Positions 43,403 to 51,715 of a stretch of 64,000 bases of DNA are shown here, piece by piece. The DNA is taken from the NCBI RefSeq assembly GCF_000177195.2, contig NC_015953.1:6510001-6574000 (forward strand), given 5' to 3'. Source of the stretch: Streptomyces sp. SirexAA-E. GTDB taxonomy: Bacteria > Actinomycetota > Actinomycetes > Streptomycetales > Streptomycetaceae. How positions within the stretch are numbered: position 1 is the stretch's first letter; the number at the start of each line of letters is the position of its first letter. The notes under the pieces were generated by a model, which saw nothing but the letters and a program-made list of their open reading frames with translations, searched no databases and had not been told where the DNA came from. A program made the position numbers and the translations under genes.

Positions 43403-44350
43403 ATGCACGACAACGAGGACCCCGCGCCCTCCCGGTTCTCCCGGTACGACCTCCTGGTCGTCGGCTCGGCCAACGCCGACCTGGTCGTCGGCGTCGAGCG
43501 CCGGCCCGCGCCGGGGGAGACGGTGCTCGGCTCCGACCTCGTCGTCCACCCCGGCGGCAAGGGCGCCAACCAGGCCGTCGCCGCCGCCCGCCTCGGCGCC
43601 CGTACGGCGCTGCTGGCCCGGGTCGGCGACGACGCCCACGGGCGGCTGCTGCGCGAGTCGCAGCGGGCGGCGGGCGTCGACACCGGCCCGGTCCTCGTCG
43701 GCGGGGCGCCCACCGGGGTCGCCCTCATCACCGTCGACCCCTCGGGCGACAACAGCATCGTGGTCTCCCCGGGCGCCAACGCCCGGCTGACCCCCGGAGA
43801 CATCCGGGCGGCGGGCCCCCTGTTCGCCGCCGCCCGGGTCGTCTCCGTACAGCTGGAGATCCCCCTGGAGACCGTCGCCGAGACGGCCCGTGCGCTCGCC
43901 CCGGGGACCCGGCTGGTCCTCAACCCGTCCCCGCCCGCACCACTGCCCGCCGACGTCCTGGCGGCCTGCGACCCGCTGGTGGTCAACGAGCACGAGGCCC
44001 GCTACATCCTGGGCATCCTGGGACAGGAGGCGGGAAGCGCCCCGGAGGAGTGGGCGGACACCCTGCTCGCCCACGGCCCGCGCTCGGTGGTGGTCACCCT
44101 GGGTGCGGAGGGCGCCCTGATCGCCGACAGCCGCGGCGGCGGCCCCGTGCACGTACCGAGTCCGAAGGTCGACGCGGTGGACACCACGGGCGCGGGCGAC
44201 GCCTTCACCGCCGCCCTCGCCTGGCGTCTGGGGCTCGGCGACGAGCTGGCGGAGGCCGCCGCGTTCGCCGTGCGGGTAGGAGCGGCGGCGGTCACCCGGC
44301 AGGGCGCGCAGGCGTCCTTCCCCACCGCCCAGGAGGTGGCCGCGCTGTGA
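43403..44350 (+). CDS. rbsK: Ribokinase
   Basis: A 315-residue PfkB-family sugar kinase phosphorylating ribose at O5. The substrate-side motif PGGKGANQAVAAARLGA lies near the N terminus, and the anion hole/catalytic Asp motif DTTGAGDAF near the C terminus. NPSPPAPLP and VNEHEA are also typical. GGAAGG stands about 10 bases before the ATG. It follows the fused transporter gene by 42 bp and overlaps rbsD by 4 bp. Confidence 0.95.
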   Translation: MHDNEDPAPSRFSRYDLLVVGSANADLVVGVERRPAPGETVLGSDLVVHPGGKGANQAVAAARLGARTALLARVGDDAHGRLLRESQRAAGVDTGPVLVGGAPTGVALITVDPSGDNSIVVSPGANARLTPGDIRAAGPLFAAARVVSVQLEIPLETVAETARALAPGTRLVLNPSPPAPLPADVLAACDPLVVNEHEARYILGILGQEAGSAPEEWADTLLAHGPRSVVVTLGAEGALIADSRGGGPVHVPSPKVDAVDTTGAGDAFTAALAWRLGLGDELAEAAAFAVRVGAAAVTRQGAQASFPTAQEVAAL

Positions 44351-44736
44351 AGAGGTCAGGCATCCTCAACAGCCGTCTCGCCGGAGCCCTGGCCGCCCTG
44401 GGGCACGGCGACGGCGTCCTGGTCTGCGATGTGGGCATGCCCGTCCCGCCCGGCCCCAGGTTCGTCGACCTGGCCTTCCGGGCGGGCGTCCCGTCGTTCG
44501 CCGAGGTGCTCGACGGACTGCTGGACGAGCTCGTGGTCGAGGGGGCGACGGCGGCCGAGGAGGTGCGCGCGGCCAACCCGGAGACCGCCGCCCTGCTCGC
44601 CGCCCGCCTCCCGGACCTCGCGTACGTGTCGCACGAGGAGCTGAAGGAGCGCACGGCCCGGGCCCGCCTGGTGGTGCGGACCGGGGAGGCGCGGCCGTAC
44701 GCCAACGTGCTGCTGCGGTGCGGGGTCTTCTTCTGA
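44347..44736 (+). CDS. rbsD: D-ribose pyranase RbsD
   Basis: A 129-residue enzyme that converts between beta-pyranose and beta-furanose forms of ribose, supplying the ribokinase substrate. It starts KRSGILNSRLAGALAALGHGD, with the catalytic-site His in that loop, and ends RPYANVLLRCGVFF, a signature C terminus. The GTG at 44347 overlaps the rbsK stop. It is the last gene of the ribose operon; no strong terminator follows before the chitinase promoter. Confidence 0.93.
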   Translation: MKRSGILNSRLAGALAALGHGDGVLVCDVGMPVPPGPRFVDLAFRAGVPSFAEVLDGLLDELVVEGATAAEEVRAANPETAALLAARLPDLAYVSHEELKERTARARLVVRTGEARPYANVLLRCGVFF

Positions 44737-44806
44737 GGTACCCCGCTGAGTGGTTCACCCGGCGGTGGGTGTGCTGTACAGGGATTCGCTCCACGGACCG
44801 GACGAT

Positions 44807-44834
44807 TGGTCTAGTCCTGTCTTGGTCCAGACCA
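44807..44834. promoter_or_regulatory. Two DasR-type (dre) elements before chitinase gene
   Basis: TGGTCTAGTCCT (44807-44818) and TGGTCCAGACCA (44823-44834) form the 12-bp direct-repeat pair known from Streptomyces chitinase promoters and match the DasR responsive element. DasR is the GntR-family N-acetylglucosamine regulator. The second copy abuts the -35 box, so binding would block RNA polymerase. Confidence 0.88.
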
Positions 44835-44863
44835 TTGACACGGCTCTGGGTGAGGTCGATATT
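44835..44863 (+). promoter_or_regulatory. Chitinase promoter
   Basis: A consensus -35, TTGACA (44835-44840), and a -10-like GATATT (44858-44863) are separated by 17 bp. Transcription would start near 44870, about 58 bp before the chitinase ATG. Confidence 0.75.
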
Positions 44864-44927
44864 CCGTAACCGACACCCCTGTGCAGCGCCGCCGTTCGCG
44901 GTCCTGCGCCCTAGAGCTGGGACAGAC

Positions 44928-46451
44928 ATGAGACGCTCACGATCCGTCCGCGCGCTGGTGACGGCGGCCGTCACCACGGTGGCCGCGGCAGGCATGGCCG
45001 TGCTGGGCTCCGGCACCGCCCAGGCGGCGACCCCGCTGCCCGACCACGTCTTCGCCCCCTACTTCGAGTCGTGGACCGGAGAGAGCCCGGCGGCCATGGC
45101 GGCCGAGTCCGGGGCGAAACACCTGACCATGGCGTTCCTCCAGACGACGGCCAAGGGCTCCTGCACGCCGTACTGGAACGGCGACACCGGCCTGCCGATC
45201 GCCCAGGCGTCCTTCGGCGCCGACATCGACACGATCCAGGCCGGAGGCGGCGACGTCATCCCGTCGTTCGGCGGCTACACCGCGGACACCACCGGCACGG
45301 AGATCGCCGACAGCTGCACCGACGTCGACCAGATCGCCGCGGCCTACCAGAAGGTCGTCACGACGTACGACGTCTCGCGGCTCGACATGGACATCGAGGT
45401 CGACTCCCTCGACGACACCGCCGGGATCGACCGGCGGAACAAGGCCATCAAGAAGCTCCAGGACTGGGCGGACGCGAACGGCCGTGACCTGGAGATCTCC
45501 TACACGCTTCCGACGACCACCCGCGGACTGGCCTCCAGCGGCCTCGCCGTGCTGCGCAACGCCGTGACCAACGGGGCACGGGTCGACGTCGTGAACCTGA
45601 TGACGTTCGACTACTACGACAACGCGTCCCACGACATGGCCGCCGACACCGAGACCGCCGCCCAGGGCCTGTACGACCAGCTCGCGAAGCTGTACCCGGG
45701 CAGGACCGCCACCCAGCTGTGGTCCATGGTCGGCGTCACCGAGATGCCCGGCGTCGACGACTTCGGCCCGGCCGAGACCTTCACGCTCGCCAACGCCGCC
45801 CGGGTGTACGACTGGGCGGTGGCCAAGGGCATCAACACCCTGTCCTTCTGGGCGCTCCAGCGCGACAACGGCGGCTGCCCCGGCGGCCCGGCCGCCGACG
45901 ACTGCTCCGGCATCCAGCAGAACACCTGGGACTTCACCCGCGTCTTCGCGCCCTTCACCAGCGGCACCACGGCGCCGGACGACGACTTCTCGGTGACGGC
46001 CACGCCCGCCTCCGGGACGGTGACCGCGGGCGGTTCGGCCACCACCACGGTGAAGACCGCCGTGACCAAGGGCGCGGCACAGCAGGTCGGCCTCACGGTC
46101 AGCGGGGTCCCGGCCGGTGTCACCGCCTCCCTCAGCCCCTCCTCGGTGACCGCGGGCGGCCGGTCAACGCTCACCCTCGCCACGACCCAGGCCGCCGTCT
46201 CGGGCACGTACCGGATCAGCGTCACCGGTACGAGCCCGTCGGGCAGCCACGCGACGGCCTACACGCTGACCGTCACCGGCGGCACCGGCAGCCAGTGCAC
46301 GGCGGGGCCGTGGGCGGGCGGGACGGTCTACACCGGCGGCCAGCAGGTCTCGTACAAGGGCCACACCTGGAAGGCCAAGTGGTGGACGACGGGCGAGGAG
46401 CCCGGCACCACCGGTGAGTGGGGCGTCTGGCAGGACCTGGGCGCCTGCTGA
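44928..46451 (+). CDS. Secreted GH18 chitinase with C-terminal chitin-binding domain
   Basis: A 507-residue exo-enzyme. A signal peptide (about 1-34, ending TAQAA) is followed by a GH18 catalytic domain (about 36-345), a linker plus an immunoglobulin-like Ser/Thr-rich domain (about 350-450), and a CBM5/12 chitin-binding domain (about 460-507, with SYKGHTWKAKWWTTGEEPG). The catalytic acid E157 and D153/D155 are present in LDMDIE. The first Asp-Gly of the classical DGxDxDxE motif is Ser-Arg here, as in some small bacterial GH18 enzymes. Its promoter carries two DasR sites. A 35-bp tandem copy of the gene's 3' end lies just past the stop. Confidence 0.93.
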   Translation: MRRSRSVRALVTAAVTTVAAAGMAVLGSGTAQAATPLPDHVFAPYFESWTGESPAAMAAESGAKHLTMAFLQTTAKGSCTPYWNGDTGLPIAQASFGADIDTIQAGGGDVIPSFGGYTADTTGTEIADSCTDVDQIAAAYQKVVTTYDVSRLDMDIEVDSLDDTAGIDRRNKAIKKLQDWADANGRDLEISYTLPTTTRGLASSGLAVLRNAVTNGARVDVVNLMTFDYYDNASHDMAADTETAAQGLYDQLAKLYPGRTATQLWSMVGVTEMPGVDDFGPAETFTLANAARVYDWAVAKGINTLSFWALQRDNGGCPGGPAADDCSGIQQNTWDFTRVFAPFTSGTTAPDDDFSVTATPASGTVTAGGSATTTVKTAVTKGAAQQVGLTVSGVPAGVTASLSPSSVTAGGRSTLTLATTQAAVSGTYRISVTGTSPSGSHATAYTLTVTGGTGSQCTAGPWAGGTVYTGGQQVSYKGHTWKAKWWTTGEEPGTTGEWGVWQDLGAC

Positions 46452-46490
46452 CCGGGGGCGTCCGGCAGGACCTCGGCGCCTGCTGACCGG
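46421..46490. repeat. 35-bp tandem duplication spanning the chitinase stop codon
   Basis: The sequence starting GGGCGTCTGGCAGGACCT at 46421 and covering the last codons and TGA stop is repeated from 46456 with two mismatches (GGGCGTCCGGCAGGACCT). The second copy lies outside the gene and even retains the Gly-Ala-Cys-stop coding sense. Confidence 0.85.
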
Positions 46491-46509
46491 GGCCGCGAGC
46501 GACTCCTGA

Positions 46510-46536
46510 GGTCCCGGGCCGGGCGGGCCCGGGACC
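46510..46536. terminator. Bidirectional terminator between chitinase and quinone reductase genes
   Basis: A perfect 11-bp stem, GGTCCCGGGCC / GGCCCGGGACC, with a 5-base loop lies between convergent genes. Confidence 0.85.
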
Positions 46537-46578
46537 GGCGGCGCTGCGCTCACCGCCCGGGCGTGGACCGGGCCCCGG

Positions 46579-47541
46579 TCACGGTGCCAGCACGATCCTG
46601 CCGAAGACCTCGCCCGCGTCCATCTTCCGGTGCGCCGACACGGCCGCGTCCAGGGGCAGCACCTCGTGCACCACCGTCTCGATCTCGCCGCGGGCCGCCG
46701 CGGCGAACTGCTCGCCCCGCACGACGGACCGCTCCGCCCCCGGGACGGTGGCGGAGCTGAACGCGGCGAAGGACAAGGACTTCTGAAAGGCCGTCATGAT
46801 CTTCGTCCCGAAGTCCGCGGGCGGTTGGCCCGCTACGGCGCCCACGGCCACCATGCGGCCGTTCGGGTTGAGCCGGTCGAAGAACGACGGCATGTCCTTC
46901 CCGGCCACCACGTCGAGGACGACGTCGTAACCCGCCGGAGCGTCCTCCCCTCCGCCGCCGGAGCGGTCCAGCACATGGGTCGCGCCGAGACGGCGCAGCC
47001 GCTCACCGCGTTCGGCCGAGGAGGTGGTGACCGCCACGGCGGCGGCACCGCCGCGAGCGGCGAGCTGCACGGCCATGATCCCGATGCTTCCGGCCGCACC
47101 GCGCACCAGGACCGTCTCGCCGGGGGCGAAACGGGCGTGCCGCAGCCCGAAGTGCGCCACGACGCCGGAACCGCCGAGTGTCACCGCCGCGGCGGAGGAC
47201 AGGTCCGCGGGCAGCGGAACGACATCTGCGACCGAGGCGACGGCCTGTTCGACGTAGCCTCCGCCGGTACCGGTGAACGCCCAGACCCGGCGGCCGGTCC
47301 AGGACGCGTCGACGCCGTCACCGACCGCGGTCACGACGCCCGCCACTTCGCTGCCGGGAACGAAACCCTCCTCGAAGCCGTATGCGGCCAGGGCCCCGCT
47401 CCGGATCACGGTGTCGACCCCGCCGACACCTATCGCCTCGGTCGCGACGAGCACCTGCCCGGCCGCGGGCCGTGGGGCCGGCAGATCCACGGCGACCAGA
47501 CCTTCGGGACCGCCGTACGCCTGGATCGCGAACGCTTTCAC
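46579..47541 (-). CDS. Zinc-free MDR oxidoreductase (NADPH:quinone reductase-like)
   Basis: A 320-residue medium-chain dehydrogenase/reductase of the quinone-reductase type. The N-terminal GroES-like fold begins MKAFAIQAYGGPEGL, the cofactor motif is VLVRGAAGSIGIMAVQLA, and no catalytic or structural zinc cysteines are present. It probably reduces quinones or reactive enones with NADPH. The GTG at 47541 has GGAGA 6 bases before it. It is divergent from a TetR gene with a clear palindrome between, so it is likely induced by a toxic substrate. Confidence 0.9.
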   Translation of the reverse strand: MKAFAIQAYGGPEGLVAVDLPAPRPAAGQVLVATEAIGVGGVDTVIRSGALAAYGFEEGFVPGSEVAGVVTAVGDGVDASWTGRRVWAFTGTGGGYVEQAVASVADVVPLPADLSSAAAVTLGGSGVVAHFGLRHARFAPGETVLVRGAAGSIGIMAVQLAARGGAAAVAVTTSSAERGERLRRLGATHVLDRSGGGGEDAPAGYDVVLDVVAGKDMPSFFDRLNPNGRMVAVGAVAGQPPADFGTKIMTAFQKSLSFAAFSSATVPGAERSVVRGEQFAAAARGEIETVVHEVLPLDAAVSAHRKMDAGEVFGRIVLAP

Positions 47542-47581
47542 TTCTCGTCTCCGTTCTCCGAGCTGATACGTCTCGGACGCT

Positions 47582-47601
47582 AACGGACGCCCCCGTCCGT
47601 T
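47582..47601. promoter_or_regulatory. TetR operator in divergent promoter region
   Basis: AACGGACG-CCCC-CGTCCGTT is a perfect 8-bp inverted repeat with a 4-base gap. It sits 40 bp from the quinone-reductase start and 16 bp before the TetR start, ideal for repressing both genes. Confidence 0.75.
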
Positions 47602-47617
47602 TGGCTAAAGTGAGAGC

Positions 47618-48247
47618 ATGAGCGACCGTTTGCCTCAGACCCTGCGCTCCGACGCGCTGGACAACCGGGAAAGCATCCTCGACGCGGCCCGGGCGCTGTT
47701 CTCCACCGGCGGCCTGGACGTGCCGATGCGGGAGATCGCGCGGCGTGCCGGAGTCGGACCCGCCACCCTGTACCGCCGCTTTCCCACCAAGCAGGCGCTC
47801 GTCGCCGAAGCGTTCGCGGACCAGCTGCGCGCCTGCCGGACCATCGTCGACGAGGGGTGCGCCGACCCGGACCCGTGGCGTGGTCTCTGCCAGGTGATCG
47901 AGAGGATCTGCGAGGTGCACGCACGTGACCGGGGCTTCACCGAAGCCTTCCTGGCGGCCCTCCCCGGGGAACCGGACGCCGCGGGCCGCGCGTACACGGT
48001 CGGAGCACTCGCCGGACTGGCCCGGCGGGCCAAGGACGCGGGCCGGCTGCGGTCCGACTTCGTCCTGGACGACCTCATTCTCGTCTTCATGGCCAACAAG
48101 GGGATCCGCACCCGGTCGACCGCCACCCAGGTCGCGGCCTCCCGACGCTTCGCGGGGCTGGCGATCCAGGCGTTCGCGGCCGAGCCCCGACCGCTGCCGC
48201 TGCCACCGGCACCCCGGCTGGCGCAGACGGCGCCGGACAGCGCCTGA
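47618..48247 (+). CDS. TetR-family transcriptional regulator
   Basis: A 209-residue repressor. The helix-turn-helix covers about residues 18-62 (ILDAARALFSTGGLDVPMREIARRAGVGPATLYRRFPTK pattern). The ligand domain carries FVLDDLILVFMANKGI, seen in SbtR-like C-terminal domains. It is divergent from the quinone-reductase-like gene and has a perfect palindrome in front of it, which suggests autoregulation and control of that gene. The C-terminal tail is Pro-rich and probably disordered. Confidence 0.9.
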   Translation: MSDRLPQTLRSDALDNRESILDAARALFSTGGLDVPMREIARRAGVGPATLYRRFPTKQALVAEAFADQLRACRTIVDEGCADPDPWRGLCQVIERICEVHARDRGFTEAFLAALPGEPDAAGRAYTVGALAGLARRAKDAGRLRSDFVLDDLILVFMANKGIRTRSTATQVAASRRFAGLAIQAFAAEPRPLPLPPAPRLAQTAPDSA

Positions 48248-48316
48248 CCGTGGACGAGCGGCAGCCTCGCCCGACGCGCGAACCCACCGGCCGACGCGGG
48301 CCGGACCGCCCAGGCC

Positions 48317-48347
48317 TTGAGTCTCCAGTCGCTGGAGACCCCAGGAT
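48317..48347 (+). promoter_or_regulatory. MerR-type promoter with 19-bp spacer and palindrome
   Basis: TTGAGT (48317-48322) and CAGGAT (48342-48347) are 19 bp apart, the stretched spacing typical of MerR-regulated promoters. Between them lies the palindrome GTCTCCAG-TCG-CTGGAGAC (48321-48339). The adjacent MerR gene would be its own target. Confidence 0.75.
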
Positions 48348-48354
48348 GAGGGAC

Positions 48355-49296
48355 ATGGACGGTACGACCCTCTACTCGATCGGGGAACTCGCCCGGCGCA
48401 CCGGTGTGCCGGTGAGGACCATCCGGTTCTACTCCGACACGGGGGTGGTCGCACCGACCGGCCGAAGTCCCGCCGGCTACCGGCTCTACGACCTCGACGC
48501 CCTCCTCCGTCTGGAGCTCGCCCGCACCCTGCGCGAGCTGGGAATGGACCTCGCCACGGTGCGGCGCGTGCTGGAGAGCACGCTCTCCGTCGCCGAAGCG
48601 GCCGCCGTGCACGCGGAGGCCGTGGACGTCCAGATCCGGACACTGAGGCTGCGCCGGAGCGTTCTGCGAGCGGTGGCCGCACGCGGGTCCAGCCCCGAGG
48701 AGACCACACTCATGCACAGGCTCACCCAGTTGTCCGGCGAGGAACGCCGCCGCCTCACCGACGACTTCACCGACGACGCGTTCGGCGGCGCGGACGCCGA
48801 CCCGGTGGCGAGGGACATGGTCCGCGCCGCCGCCCCCGAACTCCCCGACGACCCCACCGCCGAGCAGATCGCCGCCTGGGTGGAGCTCGCCGAGCTGCTC
48901 GGCGACGAGGACTTCCGCGCCCGCATGGGCCGCACGGCGGCCCGCCGGGCCGACGGGATCCCGCTCGGCATCGAGACCGAGGCCGGGGCCGAACTGACGG
49001 AGTACACCCGGCGCACGGTCACCGGGGCGCGGGAGGCGGGCATCGCCCCGGACGGCGAGGAGGCCGCTCCACTCGTCGACGACCTCGTGCGGAGGTACGC
49101 CCGGGCGCTCGCCCGGACCCCGGACGCGGAATTCCGTGCGTGGCTGGCCGAGCGGTTCGCACCCGGCGTCCCCGATCCGCGGGTGGAGCGCTACTGGCGG
49201 CTCGTGTGGCGCGTCAACGGCTGGCAGGTGGTTCCCGACATGGTCCCGGTGTACCCGTGGCTGGTGGAGGCGCTGCGGGGGACCGCCACGCCCTGA
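48355..49296 (+). CDS. MerR-family transcriptional regulator
   Basis: A 313-residue regulator. The winged helix (about 6-75) begins YSIGELARRTGVPVRTIRFYSDTG, followed by the dimerisation helix and a long C-terminal domain that looks like a TipAS-type or uncharacterised effector domain. With the -10 box at 48342-48347, transcription would begin near 48354-48355, so the ATG at 48355 may be translated leaderless. An in-frame ATG at 48346 would lie inside the -10 box. No target other than its own promoter is obvious. Confidence 0.88.
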   Translation: MDGTTLYSIGELARRTGVPVRTIRFYSDTGVVAPTGRSPAGYRLYDLDALLRLELARTLRELGMDLATVRRVLESTLSVAEAAAVHAEAVDVQIRTLRLRRSVLRAVAARGSSPEETTLMHRLTQLSGEERRRLTDDFTDDAFGGADADPVARDMVRAAAPELPDDPTAEQIAAWVELAELLGDEDFRARMGRTAARRADGIPLGIETEAGAELTEYTRRTVTGAREAGIAPDGEEAAPLVDDLVRRYARALARTPDAEFRAWLAERFAPGVPDPRVERYWRLVWRVNGWQVVPDMVPVYPWLVEALRGTATP

Positions 49297-49466
49297 GGAA
49301 GCGGTCCGCGGTACGCATGCGCCCGGGGCCGGCCCCGGGCCCGTCGTACCGCGGATGCCCGGAATGCGTGCGCCCGCCACGTCGTGGCCGTCCCGCGTTC
49401 ACCCGGGCGCTCCAGGATGCGGAGGCGTCCGACCGACGGCACGTCTCGACCCGAACCGGTGAACCC

Positions 49467-50816
49467 ATGCGGAAACGAACCGCCGCCACCGCTCTGACGC
49501 TCGCCGCGTCCGTGGCCCTGGCGGCAGCCCTGCCCGCCCGGGCGCACACGGGAGACTCCGGTTTCTACGGCACGAAGACTCCGTACGCGCCGGGGCAGAA
49601 CGCCCGGGCGTACGAGCAGGCGCCCAAGGGGTTCGTCCCCGTGTTCACCGAGAACGTCTCCCGGCACGGCTCCCGCGCGGCGTCCGACCGCGAGGACGGC
49701 GACCTGATCCTCGCTCTCTGGGAGAAGGCCCGCAGCGAAGGGCAGCTCACCCGCACCGGTGAGCGGTTCGGCGGCGACGCCGAGGCGCTGCTCGCGGCCA
49801 TGGACAAGATCGGGTACGGGCAGCTCAGCGGCCGGGGCGAGCGGGAGATCAAGGAGACCGCCACCCGGCTGGAGAAGCGGCTCCCGGAGCTCTTCCCGAG
49901 GATCGTCAGGAACTCCGAGCAGATCAACGTCGTCAACTCCGGCAAGGACCGCGCGGTCGACAGCGGCACCCTCTTCGCCGAGGCCCTGGCCGAAGGCGAC
50001 CCGTCCCTGAAGCCGCTCATCACCCCGGCCAGGACCGATGCCGACCTGCTCTACTTCCACAAGTCGGCCGGCGGCGAGGAGTACCGGGACTACGTCGACA
50101 ACGACGAGCGGCTCGCCACCACCCTCGACACGATCATGGACCAGCCGGCCACGCACACCGCCGCCCGCAACGTCCTGAGGAAGATCTTCGAGCCCGCCTT
50201 CGTCGAGCGGATGTCGGCCGGTGAACTCGACGGCATCGGCACCGAGGTGGACGCCGCGCAGGCCGTCCACGCGCTGTACGCCATCGCGCCCGCCATGGCC
50301 GACGAGGGCACCTGGAACATGAAGCGGTACATCGCGCCGCGTGACGCGGAGTGGTTCGCCTACCTCGGCGACGCCGAGGACTTCTACGAGAAGGGCCCGG
50401 GCTTCACCGGCAGCGACATCACGTACAGGATGGCGGACGTGCTCCTCGACGACTTCTTCGAGAAGATCGAGGCCAAGCGGGCCGGGACCAGCACGGTGGG
50501 CGCGGAACTGCGCTTCACGCACGCCGAGGAGATCATCCCGCTGGCGGCGCTCATGGAACTGCCCGGCAGCACGAAGCAGGTCTCCCCGTCCCGCCCGTAC
50601 ACCTACGGCGGCAACCCGTGGCGCGGTGCCTCGGTGGCGTCCATGGCCACGAACATCCAGTGGGACCTGTTCCGGAAGGGGAACAGCTATCTGGTGCGGA
50701 TGCTCTACAACGAGAAGCAGACCGCCTTCAAGCAGGGCTGCAAGCCAGTGGCGAAGGGCAGTTACTTCTACGACGCCGACGAGCTGGAGCGGTGCTTCGG
50801 CCGCGCCGGGTCCTGA
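49467..50816 (+). CDS. Secreted histidine-type phosphatase, MINPP/phytase-like
   Basis: A 449-residue branch-2 histidine phosphatase. A signal peptide (about 1-26, ending LPARA) is followed by the RHGSR motif (R66 H67, nucleophile His) and, at residues 352-354, HAE as proton donor. HAE instead of HD is the signature of multiple inositol polyphosphate phosphatases, which release phosphate from phytate. The C terminus has two cysteines (GCKP and ERCF) able to form a disulfide. The ATG at 49467 gives a good signal peptide. A secreted phytase-like enzyme scavenging phosphate and inositol is the best guess. Confidence 0.85.
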   Translation: MRKRTAATALTLAASVALAAALPARAHTGDSGFYGTKTPYAPGQNARAYEQAPKGFVPVFTENVSRHGSRAASDREDGDLILALWEKARSEGQLTRTGERFGGDAEALLAAMDKIGYGQLSGRGEREIKETATRLEKRLPELFPRIVRNSEQINVVNSGKDRAVDSGTLFAEALAEGDPSLKPLITPARTDADLLYFHKSAGGEEYRDYVDNDERLATTLDTIMDQPATHTAARNVLRKIFEPAFVERMSAGELDGIGTEVDAAQAVHALYAIAPAMADEGTWNMKRYIAPRDAEWFAYLGDAEDFYEKGPGFTGSDITYRMADVLLDDFFEKIEAKRAGTSTVGAELRFTHAEEIIPLAALMELPGSTKQVSPSRPYTYGGNPWRGASVASMATNIQWDLFRKGNSYLVRMLYNEKQTAFKQGCKPVAKGSYFYDADELERCFGRAGS

Positions 50817-50945
50817 ACCGCGCGGACGGCCCGCCACCGCTGCCGGTGGGCGCGGACGCCGGGCCGGCCGGCCTCACGGAAGCCGGAACGGCCCGGCGTA
50901 CGGGCGAGGACGCGGTCCGGCGCGGCGGGCGGCGTCCGCGCCGCC

Positions 50946-51644
50946 TCAGTCGCGAGCAGCCGCCGCGGCCACGATCCAATTCCTGAACTCGACGGCGTAG
51001 TGCCGGAGATGGTGGTCCAGGACCTCGTGCGGGCACGAGCTGGGCACGTAGACCGTCAGATGCGCGGTGAAGCCGTCGGCGGTGTCGCCGAACTGGGTCA
51101 GCGCCCGCCCGACGACCGTGCCGTCGGCCAGGAAGAGGTTCGAGGACATCTTGTGCGGAAACTCGGACTCCGGGAGGAGCTCGGCCGCGTCCGCCGCCCA
51201 GGCCATCGCGTCCGTCCCCCAGCCGCCCATGAAGAAGGAGCAGACGTGAGGGCCGATGTTCTCCACCACGTTGAACGCTCCGCCGGCTCCGGGGGCCATC
51301 ACGTAGTGCTCGGGGTGCGCCGCGAGGAGCGCGTGCTCGTCGCCCGCGAAGGCCTTCTCCATCCAGGCCAGGAACGCCTGGGAGGTGAGGCCCCGTGTCG
51401 CGAGCACCGTCGTGCCCGCGGTGAAGCGGCCGTCGGAGGCGCGGGCGCTCTCCCGCAGGAAGGCGTTGCCCTCCTCGATGTCCGCGGCCAGGAGGTCGAG
51501 CAGCCCCTGGCGGCCCAGGCGTGTCCTGAAGCGGTCCAGGGCGCGGCGGGCGTAGAACAGCTCGAAGTCGTCGACGCTCCCGGTGCCGGTGGGTCCTGAC
51601 TCGAGCGTCACGGTCACGGGCGGGGAAGTCCGGTTGTCGGTCAT
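50946..51644 (-). CDS. Unrecognised cytoplasmic protein next to TetR
   Basis: A 232-residue soluble protein that I do not recognise. After a short Thr/Pro-rich start it is mixed alpha/beta, with conspicuous VENIGPHVCSFFMGG, EFPHKMSSNLFLADGTVVGRALTQF and YVPSSCPHEVLDHHLRHYAVEF segments; the His and Cys in these could bind a ligand or metal. No signal peptide or membrane segment is seen. GGAGGA precedes the ATG at 51644. A divergent TetR gene and a 28-bp palindrome in its promoter indicate tight, probably ligand-dependent control. It is convergent with the phosphatase gene. Confidence 0.75.
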   Translation of the reverse strand: MTDNRTSPPVTVTLESGPTGTGSVDDFELFYARRALDRFRTRLGRQGLLDLLAADIEEGNAFLRESARASDGRFTAGTTVLATRGLTSQAFLAWMEKAFAGDEHALLAAHPEHYVMAPGAGGAFNVVENIGPHVCSFFMGGWGTDAMAWAADAAELLPESEFPHKMSSNLFLADGTVVGRALTQFGDTADGFTAHLTVYVPSSCPHEVLDHHLRHYAVEFRNWIVAAAAARD

Positions 51645-51660
51645 GGTCCATCCTCCATAG

Positions 51661-51688
51661 AATGCGAACGTGAATTCGCGTTCGCATT
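51661..51688. promoter_or_regulatory. 28-bp TetR operator in divergent promoter region
   Basis: AATGCGAACG (51661-51670) and CGTTCGCATT (51679-51688) form a perfect 10-bp inverted repeat with an 8-base centre, 17 bp before the unrecognised gene's start and upstream of the TetR gene. It is the obvious binding site for that TetR. Confidence 0.8.
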
Positions 51689-51715
51689 TCGAGGGTAACC
51701 AGGGGAGCGCGCCAC

